This document shows positions 1-10,281 of a stretch of DNA of 64,000 nucleotides, in pieces (position 1 is the first letter of the stretch; every line of letters starts with the position of its first letter). The notes beneath the pieces are model-generated. The model saw nothing but the letters and a program-made list of their open reading frames with translations. It was not told the origin of the DNA and made no database searches. Source of the stretch: Straminergon stramineum (lineage: Eukaryota; Streptophyta; Bryopsida; Hypnales; Calliergonaceae); contig OY987263.1 in the NCBI GenBank assembly GCA_963920665.1, positions 37,808,547-37,872,546 on the forward strand, written 5' to 3'. The translations under genes and the position numbers were made by a program.

Positions 1-341
1 ATTGTAGTATGTCAAGCTCCATTATTTTGGGGGTCTATAATTTCGCACTCAGAATTTAGTATGGCTACGATGTTCCAATTGGCAACCACTATGTAGGAGG
101 GTGGCACCTCAACATCAATTGGCACCATGGAAACTGTGCTTGAGCCGAAATTAGTGGGTGATGGGGATTGGACCGAGTTAGAGGTCTTATTTCAGTAGCC
201 ACTCAGTTCAAGACCATGCCAACACGCTTGACAATAGAGCGGTCATCCTTCACTCCAAGGGTGTTGGTTCTTGATAATTCTGAAGACATTTTCCAACTAG
301 TTGGGCCCAAAGGGAGAGTTTTTGGGCCTTGACGGGTACTA

Positions 342-659
342 TTGGATTTCAATGCACAACCCTTGATGTTGGATGAGTCAGCCATTGAAGGCTTGATTTT
401 GACCAAAGACACATTGCAAACTTGTCTGTGGACGATTAATACTTCTATGGGAGGAATGGAGAAAGCAAATGGCATCACGAGGAGTGAGTTGACACTACAA
501 CTTCATCATGATGATGTTGAAGATGCTAGCTTCATGAAGGTAAAAGCTATAGTCACTAAAGCCAAATCATATGATATTTTGGTAGGGACTATGGTATTAT
601 ACCCTATGGATTTTACCTTAGACTTTTGGGAGGAGACAATATCTTATAGATTAAGATAG
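342..659 (+). pseudogene. Ty3/gypsy gag-pro relic (aspartic protease region)
   Basis: An open frame of 105 codons resembles the retropepsin and linker region of plant Ty3/gypsy polyproteins. Near its start is LDFNAQPLMLDES, which looks like a decayed protease active-site segment (family pattern D-S/T-G-A), and further on comes SYDILVGTMVLYPMDF, the type of sequence that ends the protease. The catalytic-type Asp survives but the following Ser-Gly has become Phe-Asn, so the enzyme is unlikely to work. The frame stops just after, and the flanking sequence (1-341 and 660-922) continues the same relic with stops in all frames. Most of the reverse transcriptase expected downstream is missing. Assignment is by motif resemblance only. 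Confidence 0.6.
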
Positions 660-922
660 TAAGTAGGCCATGGGTAGAAGGCTCAACTACCAACTCGTTT
701 TAGTCAAGTTCTCATCAGTAATTTAGTTGATCTCTATTGTTTTGGGGGCTTGTAGTAGAAGGCCAACCGTGGTTTGAGGAGGATTTTGATAATTCTCCAA
801 TCATCACTTCAATTGTTGTTGTTAAGGAAGATGATCATATCAATGTTTTGGATGTTGGGGGCGAAGCTTTGTATCAACCAAGGGTGGAAGCGGCTTAGGG
901 GAGCACCACTAAGCTACAAACA

Positions 923-2105
923 CTAGAAGAAAAACGTATCCGGTACAACCGACTACTATACAACTAGTGTCCTATACAATTATCTTACAATTGTAACCCT
1001 CTCTATTAACACCAAATCTAACATAATTATTTTATGTCATTGTTTTACATCATTGATACTTTATTTTAGTTGCAAAGCAGGCAATCTAAAGTTGCAAAAA
1101 ACAACTAGGAAACAACTAGGAAAATATTGCAACTGTAAAATGACCATAGTTGTTTCTTAGTCACTTTCTAGTCATTTCCTAGTTGCTTTCTAGTCATACA
1201 ATAATTGTTTCTTAGTCATTTCCTACTGAACTAGAAAATTCAACTTTTTCATTGATTTGGTTGCATAGATTTGATTCACTTTTCTATTGATTTGGAGAGT
1301 AATTTGTTAATTTGGATAGAAATCAATAGAAAAGTGAACCAAATGAATGCAACCAAATCAACAAAAAATTGAATTTTCTAATAGTGAAGCTAGTCATCTC
1401 CTAGTCGCTATTAAGTTGTACGCTAGTTGTTTCTTAGTCATTTTCTAGTTGTTTCCTAGTTGCTTCCAAAGTTCATTCCCATTTGTCTTATATCAATTGT
1501 CCCATATCAATTGTGAAGAGTACCATTAGGTTGGACATATAAGACTTGTAAGTTGTAGTCTTAGGCAATGAATTTTGTTGATAGAATTCTAAGATTTCTA
1601 CAATTTCAAGATTTCTATGATTTGTAGATTTCTATAGAGTATAGATTTCTACAATCTATAGAAATCGAAAAATATTTAAAATCTAAGACATTTTAAAATT
1701 TGAGAAATTGTAAGGTATCCTAATTCCTAAACCAAGGAAATCTATTAAATACCAATATTTAAAATTTTGAAATCTAAGAAGAAGGTAGATCTAAAATATA
1801 GAAAAATATAGATTTGGAATTTTGAAATCTAGAAAAAAGGTAGTTCAAAAATTCAAAAATCTAGAAAGAAGGTAGATATGAAATTTTGAAATCTACAAAT
1901 CATTGAGATTAATATTTTAAAATCTACAAATCTACAAGTCACAAATAAGTCCCAATTATTGCACCTTCTTCCTAGATTTTAGGATGTCCACTACGACTAA
2001 AAGTCTCCAGACCATCACTAGTCACAAACCAGTTGCAAGTATCTTATCCAACTGAAAAACTAGTTGTATAGAATAGTTGCAAAACCCTTCATATTCTTCT
2101 AGTAG
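923..2105 (+). mobile_element. CACTA-like non-autonomous element, copy A, inserted in the gypsy relic
   Basis: The left end reads CACTAGAAGAAAAACGTAT and the right end reads TTCTTCTAGTAG, a slightly mutated inverted partner. The interior is rich in degenerate repeats around TAGTCATTTCCTAGTTG on both sides of a nested hairpin. A second copy with the same left end and the same internal order lies at 12674-14528, and a third terminal fragment ends at 53715. The element sits between the protease and RNase H parts of the gypsy relic, where the reverse transcriptase should be, so insertion and deletion may be linked. No clear target duplication is visible. No transposase is encoded. Confidence 0.6.
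1224..1386. mobile_element. Small hairpin MITE nested in CACTA-like copy A
   Basis: The two halves are near-perfect reverse complements: the left arm has CTAGAAAATTCAACTTTTTC and then TTGATTTGGTTGCAT; the right arm repeats these in reverse order before ending in TAATAGTG. The arms are about 65 bases each around a short spacer containing GGAGAGTAATTTG. This is a third nesting level: hairpin inside CACTA-like element inside gypsy relic. The ends suggest a CACTA-type origin, but no target duplication is evident. Confidence 0.6.
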
Positions 2106-2498
2106 ACAAGCTTATAGGGAAGCTTACACGATGGGCTCTAATGCTAATGGAGTATGATTTTAAAGTTGTACACTATACTGGTTAGGTGAATATGGATGCT
2201 AATGGTTTGAGCCGCAATCCAATTCTAAGCCAAGTGGACTCTAACAAGGGCTCGATTGCACGTAGAGGAGGGAGAAGATTCGTTACCAAGCTGGCATTCT
2301 GCCACCTATTTGAGTGTTATGGCAATGACTAGAGACACTACCGAGGAAGCCATCATGGCCACGATGGATATGGATGGAGGTGAAGAGTTTGGGTGCACCA
2401 GAGATATTTTTGATGATGTGGAGTTTATAAAATACTTGAAGCAAGACCAATTGGCGACCACTGCGTTGACCAAAGAGAGAAATCAAATTCTACAATGA
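2106..2498 (+). pseudogene. Ty3/gypsy RNase H end and connector relic
   Basis: From about 2120 the plus strand reads GKLTRWALMLMEYDFKVVHY, followed by a stop and then VNMDANGLSRNP. This is the usual C-terminal part of gypsy RNase H (family pattern KL.RW.L.L.E.F...H..G..N..AD.LSR). The stop (TAG) inside the motif and later frame changes make it a pseudogene. The 80-codon frame at 2256-2498 after it probably belongs to the connector between RNase H and integrase; it has no recognised motif of its own. Confidence 0.7.
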
Positions 2499-3614
2499 GC
2501 CAAGCAGTTCATGTGGGAGGAGGTTCATTTCCTTCGAGTGTCACCAAATAGCAACAAGAATTTGGACCGACACCTCATGAACAAGTGGAATTTGATCACG
2601 CATATACACAAGGACTTGGGTCACTTTGGAGTGTAAAGAACTCACAACTTCCTTCAAATTCATTATTGGTGGAGAGGTATGCAAATGCAAGTACAACAAT
2701 TGGTAGTCAAATGCACGGTGTGTAATAGAGTGTGGGCATCATTTAATGCCTCAATTACAACCATTGCCAATCATGGGATTGGGCTATAGGTGGAGTATGG
2801 ACTTTGCAAGGCCATTGCCGATGACATTACAACACTGCAAGTATATGTTGGTGATGATTGAGCATTTTCTAAATGGATTGAGTTGGTGGCATTGCTTGAC
2901 AGTTCAATGAAGGGGTATCTTATTCATTTTTAGATCATGTTTTGAGTCCACTATAAGAAACCCACGTTTTTAGTGATGTACCTCAATTTTTTTGGATGCC
3001 TAATTCAACAAGCCCATGTTTTTATGTCAAGAAAAACATCACATTGATGTTTTTATTGACATAAAAACATGGGCTTGTTGAATTGGGCATCCAAAAAAAA
3101 TCCATTCCAAAAAATCGAGGCATGTCACCCAAAACGTGGATTTCTTATAGTGGTCGCTTTGGAGTTCCAGTAGAGGTGTTGACTGACCAAGGGCGTGAGT
3201 TTCCTAGTGAGTTTTAAGCTTTATGTGAACAAGAAATGATTGATCACTGCACTATTTTCAAAGATCACCCCAAAGTAGATGGATTGGCAGAGCACATGGT
3301 GCAAATTATCAAGAGGGGACTTCAGAAGTATAGTTTGAAGAAGGGACATCATGGAGATTGGGACTTACAATTACTTTGGATAGCAATGGGCTATTGATTT
3401 AGTATTCAAGCATCTTTGGCTTCTTTTTCACCCTATTTTTTATTATTTGGGTGCTATCTGGTTTTATCAATGGCTATCAAACAAGATGTAGACAAGATAT
3501 TAGATAATATGAATGATCCCAACATGTGGGTACATGTATGTGATCAAAGTGTGGATCTATATAAGAGGGTGATGCCAATGGATTTGGAGAACCTTTCTAT
3601 TGTGCTACTGTGAG
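2499..3614 (+). pseudogene. Ty3/gypsy integrase relic (interrupted by a MITE)
   Basis: Read with frameshifts, this is an integrase. The HHCC zinc-binding region appears around 2600-2730 (HKDLGHFG, then YWWRGMQMQVQQLV and KCTVCN). The catalytic core begins near 2790 (WSMDFARPLP) and continues through VLTDQGREFPSEF at about 3175-3215 and a VDGLAEHMVQIIKRGLQKY segment that holds the presumed third acidic residue. The last part (3416-3613) is an open frame ending MDLENLSI. The core is split by a 204-bp MITE at 2949-3152, and stops (TAA, TAG, TGA) occur throughout. Its terminal 210 bases recur at 9679-9895 with roughly 90% identity by eye. Confidence 0.75.
2949..3152. mobile_element. 204-bp CACTA-type MITE with GTC target duplication
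   Basis: The ends are CACTATAAGAAA and TTTCTTATAGTG, flanked on both sides by GTC (2946-2948 and 3153-3155). A 3-bp target duplication with CACTA-type termini is the signature of the CACTA/EnSpm superfamily. The element is one almost complete palindrome, so its transcript would fold into a hairpin of about 95 base pairs. It has no coding capacity. It interrupts the integrase core of a gypsy relic, and taking away the element plus one GTC leaves the integrase frame continuous, which confirms the boundaries. Confidence 0.9.
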
Positions 3615-5204
3615 CCCCCAATTCAACACCAAGGGCTCATTCTTTTTTTTTCATAATTCGTTATTTTTAATGCAATTTTATATACAAAAATCCTCCAAAA
3701 GAGTGTAGAACCAAAATATATGTGTCACATACCAATATTGTATTTGGTCTATATTTAGAATATTATAGCTAGAATGGCCCAACCACGAATTGTAAATAGG
3801 TTAGAACCCAACTAATCGTGACAATTTGGTCAAATACGAGTGATGGGCGTATCAGGCTCAAAATCCCACATAGAAAGGATATCTCTAGGCAAAGATTGGT
3901 TGAGAGAACTTTAGTGAGGTACATAGTAAAATAGGTTAATTTGGAGGGATAGGTTCCAATTTCCCCATTTCATTGACGAAATAGGGAAACTCCAATTGTC
4001 GGCTTCCAAGTATCAAAAATACAAAGATGGGACTATGGAGGGATCTCAAGTTTAAGAAGTGTGAATTAGGGTTAAAACCATGTCCGAGAAACAATGGCGA
4101 AGTCGGTTTGCCAAGATTCCCTCTAGCCACCGATAATTAAATGAGGGGATGGATTTTGTCTCCCCTAGGCTGATGTGTAGAATAAAAATATAAGCCTACA
4201 CATGTGTTTTGGGATTCGATGGGAGGTTCCACAAAAAGTTTCGGAATTTTCTAATAGTTAGAAGATGCCTTTCTGGATAGTCAACTATCCCAACCTACGA
4301 TGGGAAATTCTTAGAAATTTTACAGGTGACCATAAAATCTTACTAAAAATGATGATAGATTCTTTTATATTATTAAGATACCCAAAAAGTTTCAAGACAT
4401 TTCAATAGTTAGAAGTACCCGAACTTGCAAGATTTTCCAACAATTAATGAAATTTCAAATCCACGGTGGAGTTGACCAGCGGAGCTGGAATATGTGAAAG
4501 TAGAATGGGGCCCAAGATAGGTCTTTTATTACTCCCCCACACCCACATAAGAGTCTAGGCTAGTTACTTTTGTCAGAAAAGTCAAACTCCAAAAGTTGGA
4601 ATTTTTCTCAATTTTGGCATTAAGTTAGCGCTAGGTTTCGTTGCAATTTTGAAGATAGAAAAAGGGGTGGGGAGTTCTTACACACTACAAATGGCCTTCT
4701 AAAGTGAATGACTTAATCCGTTTGTGATTCAGAGTTAATCTCCAAAAGTTAGCGTAGCAGATTAACATAAGATGAAAACCTTGAGGATGAGGATGAAAAT
4801 CCGAAAAGATAAGGTTAACTTAGATGAACAAGAGGAAGTGGGTGCTTGGGAAAAAGCATAAAAAGGCACCCCTTCTCCTCTCTCCCCCCCCCCCCCCCTC
4901 CCCCCTTTTTGTATAATTAGGTCTATTGGGTCCAATTTATGTTGGAATTGTGGCATTTTAGCCACAAACCTTGCAACAATGTTTTTGGGGCACTTTTGGC
5001 TGGGTTTTTTTTTTTTCAAGCTTATGAGGTCTTTGTGAGTCCCTTGCATAGTGTGTGTGTGTAGTACTAATTCTCCCAAGCTTGAACTTGGAGGCTTTTT
5101 GTACCTTATTGTGTTACTAGAAGTTGTGTGTATTCACCTTTGAAGGCTCTTTGTTACCTTCCTCATCTTGCTGTTGTACTAACCCTAGAACAACTCCCCA
5201 TATG
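3615..5204. other. Gene-free stretch between gypsy relic and direct repeats
   Basis: I see no coding exon here. The stretch has a run of C broken by a single T (about 4885-4910), a T run at about 5007, a short GT microsatellite near 5050 and otherwise AT-rich unique-looking sequence. The small open frames in it (for example 3936-4130 and 4762-5079, minus) have no recognisable motif and include low-complexity tracts. Confidence 0.6.
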
Positions 5205-5322
5205 ACTAGCGATGTCACTTTGGGCGGCCTTTAGTTCTAGTCTTTCATGATACTAACCCCGTGTAGCTAATCCTTTAGGTGTCGAAGGTCTCTTTTTGTT
5301 TCCCAATACTAACGTGGTGTTT
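5205..5322. repeat. 118-bp direct repeat, left copy
   Basis: This segment starts ACTAGCGATGTCACTTTGGG and ends AACGTGGTGTTT. It recurs in the same orientation at 6009-6126 with two substitutions that I can see. The 686 bases between the copies include two related units of roughly 100 bases (about 5715-5865) centred on a CATTTGGAGA core. The arrangement could be a miniature LTR element or an insertion with a local duplication. No primer-binding site is evident after the left copy. Confidence 0.85.
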
Positions 5323-6008
5323 ACGTACCTCCCACAATAGACTCCAATTAATGACACAAAATATACTCATTAACAAAATGTTTTTACAAAGAGCTCAAAC
5401 CACCCGACCATAGAGAGAGATCAATCTCCAAAAAATAGTCTCCTCACCCCTAAGCTCTTTTTATATACTAGAGACTATCAATAAAGACTATTAGTCTTTA
5501 AAATAGACTAAGACTTCTTTTCTATCTTTAGCCTTCTATTCTTGGTTCCATCTAAAACCATCCATTAAAGTAAAGATCTTAGTTGTACTTCTCTAGATCA
5601 TATCTCATGTAATCTATTTCTTATCCACATCTTGATCTTCTACTTGGGATTATCCAACTCCAAGTTCCATCACCTTATCATCCTTTGGGAATTGTTTAAA
5701 TCCAGTGCACTAGTCATTCAAGTGGAGTTGTCTAACTCCACTACATAAATCCATCATTTGGAGATATATATCTCCAAGCAATCCAATGTCTTTGTCATCC
5801 AACTGGAGTTGTTTGACTCCAACACACAAATCCACCATTTGGAGAAATCTATCTCCAAGCAATCTCTGCTTGTTCACTAGTGCACATTTCATCATGGATT
5901 AGTTTATCCATCAATGCATTGATCCATCAAAAGTCATGATACAATCATCAAAATTATCTCATCCATCAATGTATTCATCTATCAAAGAATTGTGACGAGG
6001 GTCATGAC

Positions 6009-6126
6009 ACTAGCGATGTCACTTTGGGGGGCCTTTAGTTCTAGTCTTTCATGATACTAACCCTGTGTAGCTAATCCTTTAGGTGTCGAAGGTCTCTTTT
6101 TGTTTCCCAATACTAACGTGGTGTTT
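6009..6126. repeat. 118-bp direct repeat, right copy
   Basis: Same orientation as the copy at 5205-5322. Differences seen are GGGCGGCC against GGGGGGCC and CCCCGTGT against CCCTGTGT. Sequence on the outer sides of the two copies is unrelated, so the repeat unit is sharply bounded. Confidence 0.85.
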
Positions 6127-6689
6127 CTTGGGGGGAGGTCAAGAGAGAATGAGGGTTGGTAGGTCCCATCATGACAGCAAAGCTTTGGACTCCCCTAGGG
6201 TCAAAAGTCTTAGTGGTGTGTTAAAAGAGGGAACCACAACGAAGCTTTGAACCCCCTTGGAGTCAAAAGTCTTAGCGATGTGTTAAAACCACCCCATGGG
6301 AGAATTGTGAACCCCTATAGTCCCTCTCTCCACAAGATTTAGTTCCCAAAATGCGTTGAAAACAAACCAAGGTTTAGGCCCCCCAAAGTAGGAATTAGAG
6401 GTCAAGATGAGTGTGAGGAGTAACTCGTGAGAAATAGAGTGAGGCCTTCACCTCCACTAGCCTAGCCCACCACCCACTAGCATAGACATGACCCTTCCAA
6501 GTCCCCTTTAGAAATTAGCATAAAATCAGCCCAAAAGTAAGATAGCACTCAACACCCCAGACTAGCACCCAACACCCTAGGCCAACCCCAATACCCTGAT
6601 ACTCGGGAAGGAGATCAGGGTCATGTACCATTGGGCGGGTGGACGGATCAAGGCCAAGTACTGGGCATCGGGTAGGGGTCCAATAACGG

Positions 6690-7250
6690 CAACCAGAGGT
6701 CGGGAAGGTCCAATGATTAAGGAGAGGCCAGGAGGGTCCAGTGATTAAGGAGAGGTTGGAGAAGAGGGGGTTCAGTGATTAAAGAGGGGGTCGGTAGGGG
6801 TTTAGTGATTAAAGAAGGCCAGGGTAGGTTCTGTGATTATGAAGAGGCCGAGGAGAGGTTTAGTGATTAAAGAAGGCTAGGAAGGAATTAGTGATTAAGG
6901 AGAGGCCGAAGGAGAGGTTCAATAATTAAGGAAGGCCCGGGAGGGGTCAGTGATTAAGGAGAGGCCGGGGAAGGGGGGTTTAGTGATTAAAGAGGAGATT
7001 GATAGGGGTTGAGTGATTAAGAAAGGCGGGGAAGGGATTCAGTGATTAAAGAAGGTCAAGGAGGGTTCAGTGATTAAGGAAGGTTAGGGAGGGATCAATG
7101 ATTAAGAAGAGGCCAGGGAAGGGGGAATTCAGTGATTAAAAAAAGGGCCAGGGGAGTTCAACACTAGAGAGAGGGCTAGGGAGTTTAGCACTGGAGAGAA
7201 GGCTAGGAGTTTAATAATTAGAGAAAGGTCAGGGGGTCTAGTAATCACAA
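6690..7250 (+). repeat. Purine-rich minisatellite, core CAGTGATTAAGGAGAGGCC
   Basis: About fifteen degenerate units of 30-42 bases follow each other head to tail. Each unit has a TCAGTGATTAA core followed by a G/A-rich tail such as AGAGGCCGGGGAAGG. The plus strand is almost free of C and T outside the core, giving extreme strand asymmetry. Units near the right end decay into CACTAGAGAGAGGG. No reading frame stays open through it. Confidence 0.85.
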
Positions 7251-9678
7251 CGAGGGGAGAGAAAAAAAAATCAACAAGTCCAAGGGTAAAAGGAGGAGAA
7301 AAGAGATAGACACGAGACTCCCCTTGTACTAAAACAACCCTTAAGGCGGGGAATCCAACTCACCATCTCCCATAAACATTACCAAGGCAACAAAAGCAAG
7401 CAAAGAAGGAAGGAGTGGAGGCGATGGAAGGCTTGAGGAATGATAGTGTTAAGAAAGAGGGATTATTTGGGAGGAGATAAGATAGGAGAAGAATCCCCAA
7501 GTATCATTAGGGCCCTTGGATTAAACTTAGGTGATTTACATGAGATTAAGCATAAGACGTAGGATGTAAGAAGTAGTTCAACCTTGGAGGATGGCATGAT
7601 GCGTCCTTAAGATTAGCCTTGTAGGTAGAACCAAAGGTGGTTGGGCCACCATAGTACGTAGGAGGAATAGTGTGGAAAGAAAAAAAAGGGAGAAGGAAAG
7701 AAATAGGACAAAGCCAACAAATAAACCCTTGTATTAAATTATTTTATGATTAGAACGATGGTTTGTTGTATCGCAGCATGGGAGTTCATAGTAGAGGTGG
7801 GAGAGCTTCCGGTGGGCACAATCAATGATTCAAGTTCTGAGGTATGAGATAAACCCTTCCTAACTCGTCCAAGGTCCCTAATTAGTGATTAGTAACTTTG
7901 GCCAACGCCCACCCCTAGCTCATATCCTCAGGACTATAGGTTAGGCCTCTTCTGAGCATAGAAACTTAAAGTAGAGGACCGTAGCTTCCCAAAAACCTAA
8001 GGCACGCCCAAATCAGGTCAAAAACAAGGAAGTTATTGCCAGTTATTGCTAGATGAAGGTTAGGGTTGATTTGGATGAAGAATAGTTAGACCTAGGGATT
8101 GATAGTGAATTAAGGAGATTAAGAGGAGGCTATCAATTAGGGTCCAATGCCAAATAGAAAAGTTAATTCCGAATTATAGGTTAAGAGAAATTAGTAGATG
8201 AAGTTTAGGTAAGGCTCAGATGAGAATTTTGTGGGAATCCCCAATTAAGGCAAAACTCTAAACCTAGGTAGGAGCAAGTCTTTTGACCTATCCGTAAGAG
8301 TTTCGAATCTTTTTGAATTGGGAAACTAGATTTAATCAATGGATGAAGTTTGAGGAACCGAATAGCAGTCAAACTTCATCCACTTATAACTTTGGCTAGG
8401 AAGGTCAAATAGGGTCGAGTTTTAGGTTTTTAGAAATGGAAAAAGATGAAATAGAATCTTCTTAGGTTAATTTTTCCCTAACTTAGGTTCCATCCAAAAC
8501 ATACAACGGCCCATCTATTCAGTTGGCCCAAACACTAGATATAGATTAATCCCTAAATGTATTTGACTATGTTTTCACCAAAAACACTCCAAAACTGCCA
8601 ATTCTAGTACAAGTACCAAATTTTAGAAACAATACATTTTGGGACAAATGTAACCAAAGGATCTTGTAGTAGGCTAGTTTGGAAAGGTGTGGAAAAAAAT
8701 TTCAAAAATTTCCACCTTGTGGATTGCAAGATATCAGCATTTGAAGTGACAAAAAGCCTTTTTGTAGCCCTGTAAAAACTAGGCAGATGCACTTCACAAG
8801 GCCATGTCATCATGAACAAATGTTCAAAATGGTTGTAACTCTTTGGATTCATTCATCAAGTCATATTGGCTACATGCTTGAAAAATTTTAGATCATTTGG
8901 AATTGTACAACATATAGGAAAAAATTAGTAAGTAGAAAGAAATAGAGAATGATTTAAAATACTAATTTGTTAATCATATATTTATGGAATTAAAAAATGC
9001 CAATCCCAATGGTTATTATGTTATAATAAACAATCCACACCTCATGCTTTTATCTTTTTCCAAAAATATGGAAAATTGAGTTAAATAAAGGTCTTCAAAG
9101 TTTATTTTAGAATAGAGATTCCATTACCCCCACAAACTACCTACAATTAAAACCCTTTATAACTTTCATCTCATAAATCAAAATGGAATGATTCAAAGCT
9201 TTCCACTTATATATAAATCTAGAAAACCCATTTTGAATTTCTATTTTTTTTAAAAGTGATTTTTAAAGAAGTTTTTTTTGCTACATGGGCTGCCCACCGA
9301 GCAATGAAAACTACATATCATACAATAACCTTTTTAACCATGTATTCAAAAGTTATGAAAATTGTTGGGCCTTAAAGCTACTCCTCAAATACATGTTGTA
9401 TGAAAATTTCAAAGAAAAAAAATAGAAATTCCATTAGTAGTGACTAGTGAGCTACCCTAAATTGCTATGTTGCCAAAAAACACCATTTGGTTGTTTAGAG
9501 GTTAAGAGAATCTTGCATATTGGGGATCACTTTAGGCACTTAGTAGAAAGATTCATTGCTTGGAAGGCACAATGGACCACGCTTAGATACCCAAAGGTAG
9601 CATTCACTTAGCCAAAACCCAGAACGTGGTTGTGTTCACAATTTACCAAGGGTGGGTAAATTGGTGCTTATATGTATC
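7251..9678. other. Gene-free AT-rich stretch
   Basis: No exon, RNA gene or clear transposon end was found. The 82-codon frame at 8604-8852 (minus) has no motif, no neighbouring splice signals that extend it, and a composition like the surrounding non-coding DNA. Confidence 0.55.
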
Positions 9679-10281
9679 GGTTTAGTATTCAAGCATCTCT
9701 AGCTTCTTTTTCACCCTATTATTTATTGTTTGGGCGCCATCTAGTTTTACCAATGGCTATCAAACAAGATGCAAATAAGATATTATATAACATGAATGAT
9801 CCCAACATGTGGACACGTGTATGCGAGCAACGTGTGGATATGTATAAGAGGGTGATGCCAATGGCTTTGGAGAACCTTTCTATTTCACAACATAGAGAAA
9901 TTATGCATTATGCCACAATACGAGGAGGGGGCTATTAGCCTCAAGTGTGATGTTTTTTACTTTGAGACTATGTCTATTTGTAGGAGACAACGCCAACTAC
10001 ACTCAACATGACTACATGGCATATTATTCTACAAGTGCATGAGGTGATCAAGTCAAGACTATTGCTCTTGGAAGGTCATGATGGCAAGACTTAGAAAGAT
10101 CACACATGCAATTGTGAGCCATGTCACTTGCCACACATTGATGGCAAGATTGATACTAGTAGTTCACGGATTTCAGCTAGCCTAAAATGTATGTTGTGTG
10201 GAAGTGCCAAGTGCACTTACACTATGGTGTTGTGGGATATTTGTTCCATTGGGTGGCACACAAATTTTTTGACTTTGCCAT
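9679..10281 (+). pseudogene. Second gypsy relic: integrase end plus first half of a PHD finger
   Basis: The first 210 bases match 3399-3614 closely (same ...MALENLSI end) and the relic then continues where the first copy stops. After several stops the frame reads NCEPCHLPHIDGKID and then, at about 10188-10281, KCMLCGSAKC, VLWDIC and GWHTNF. This is the spacing of a PHD finger: Cys-x2-Cys, a second Cys pair, His-x2-Cys. Two expected cysteines are changed by single bases (TGG Trp and TTT Phe). The finger is cut at 10281 by an inserted element and resumes at 11684. PHD fingers read histone H3 tails, so in a retroelement this could have guided integration; that role is inference. Confidence 0.6.

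Noticed and set aside
203..478. 91-codon minus-strand frame over the gypsy protease
   Set aside because: Antisense to a sense-strand relic with recognisable protease sequence.
6690..7250. Regular repeat array resembling a CRISPR
   Set aside because: Units are degenerate and contiguous with no unique spacers, and the DNA is eukaryotic.
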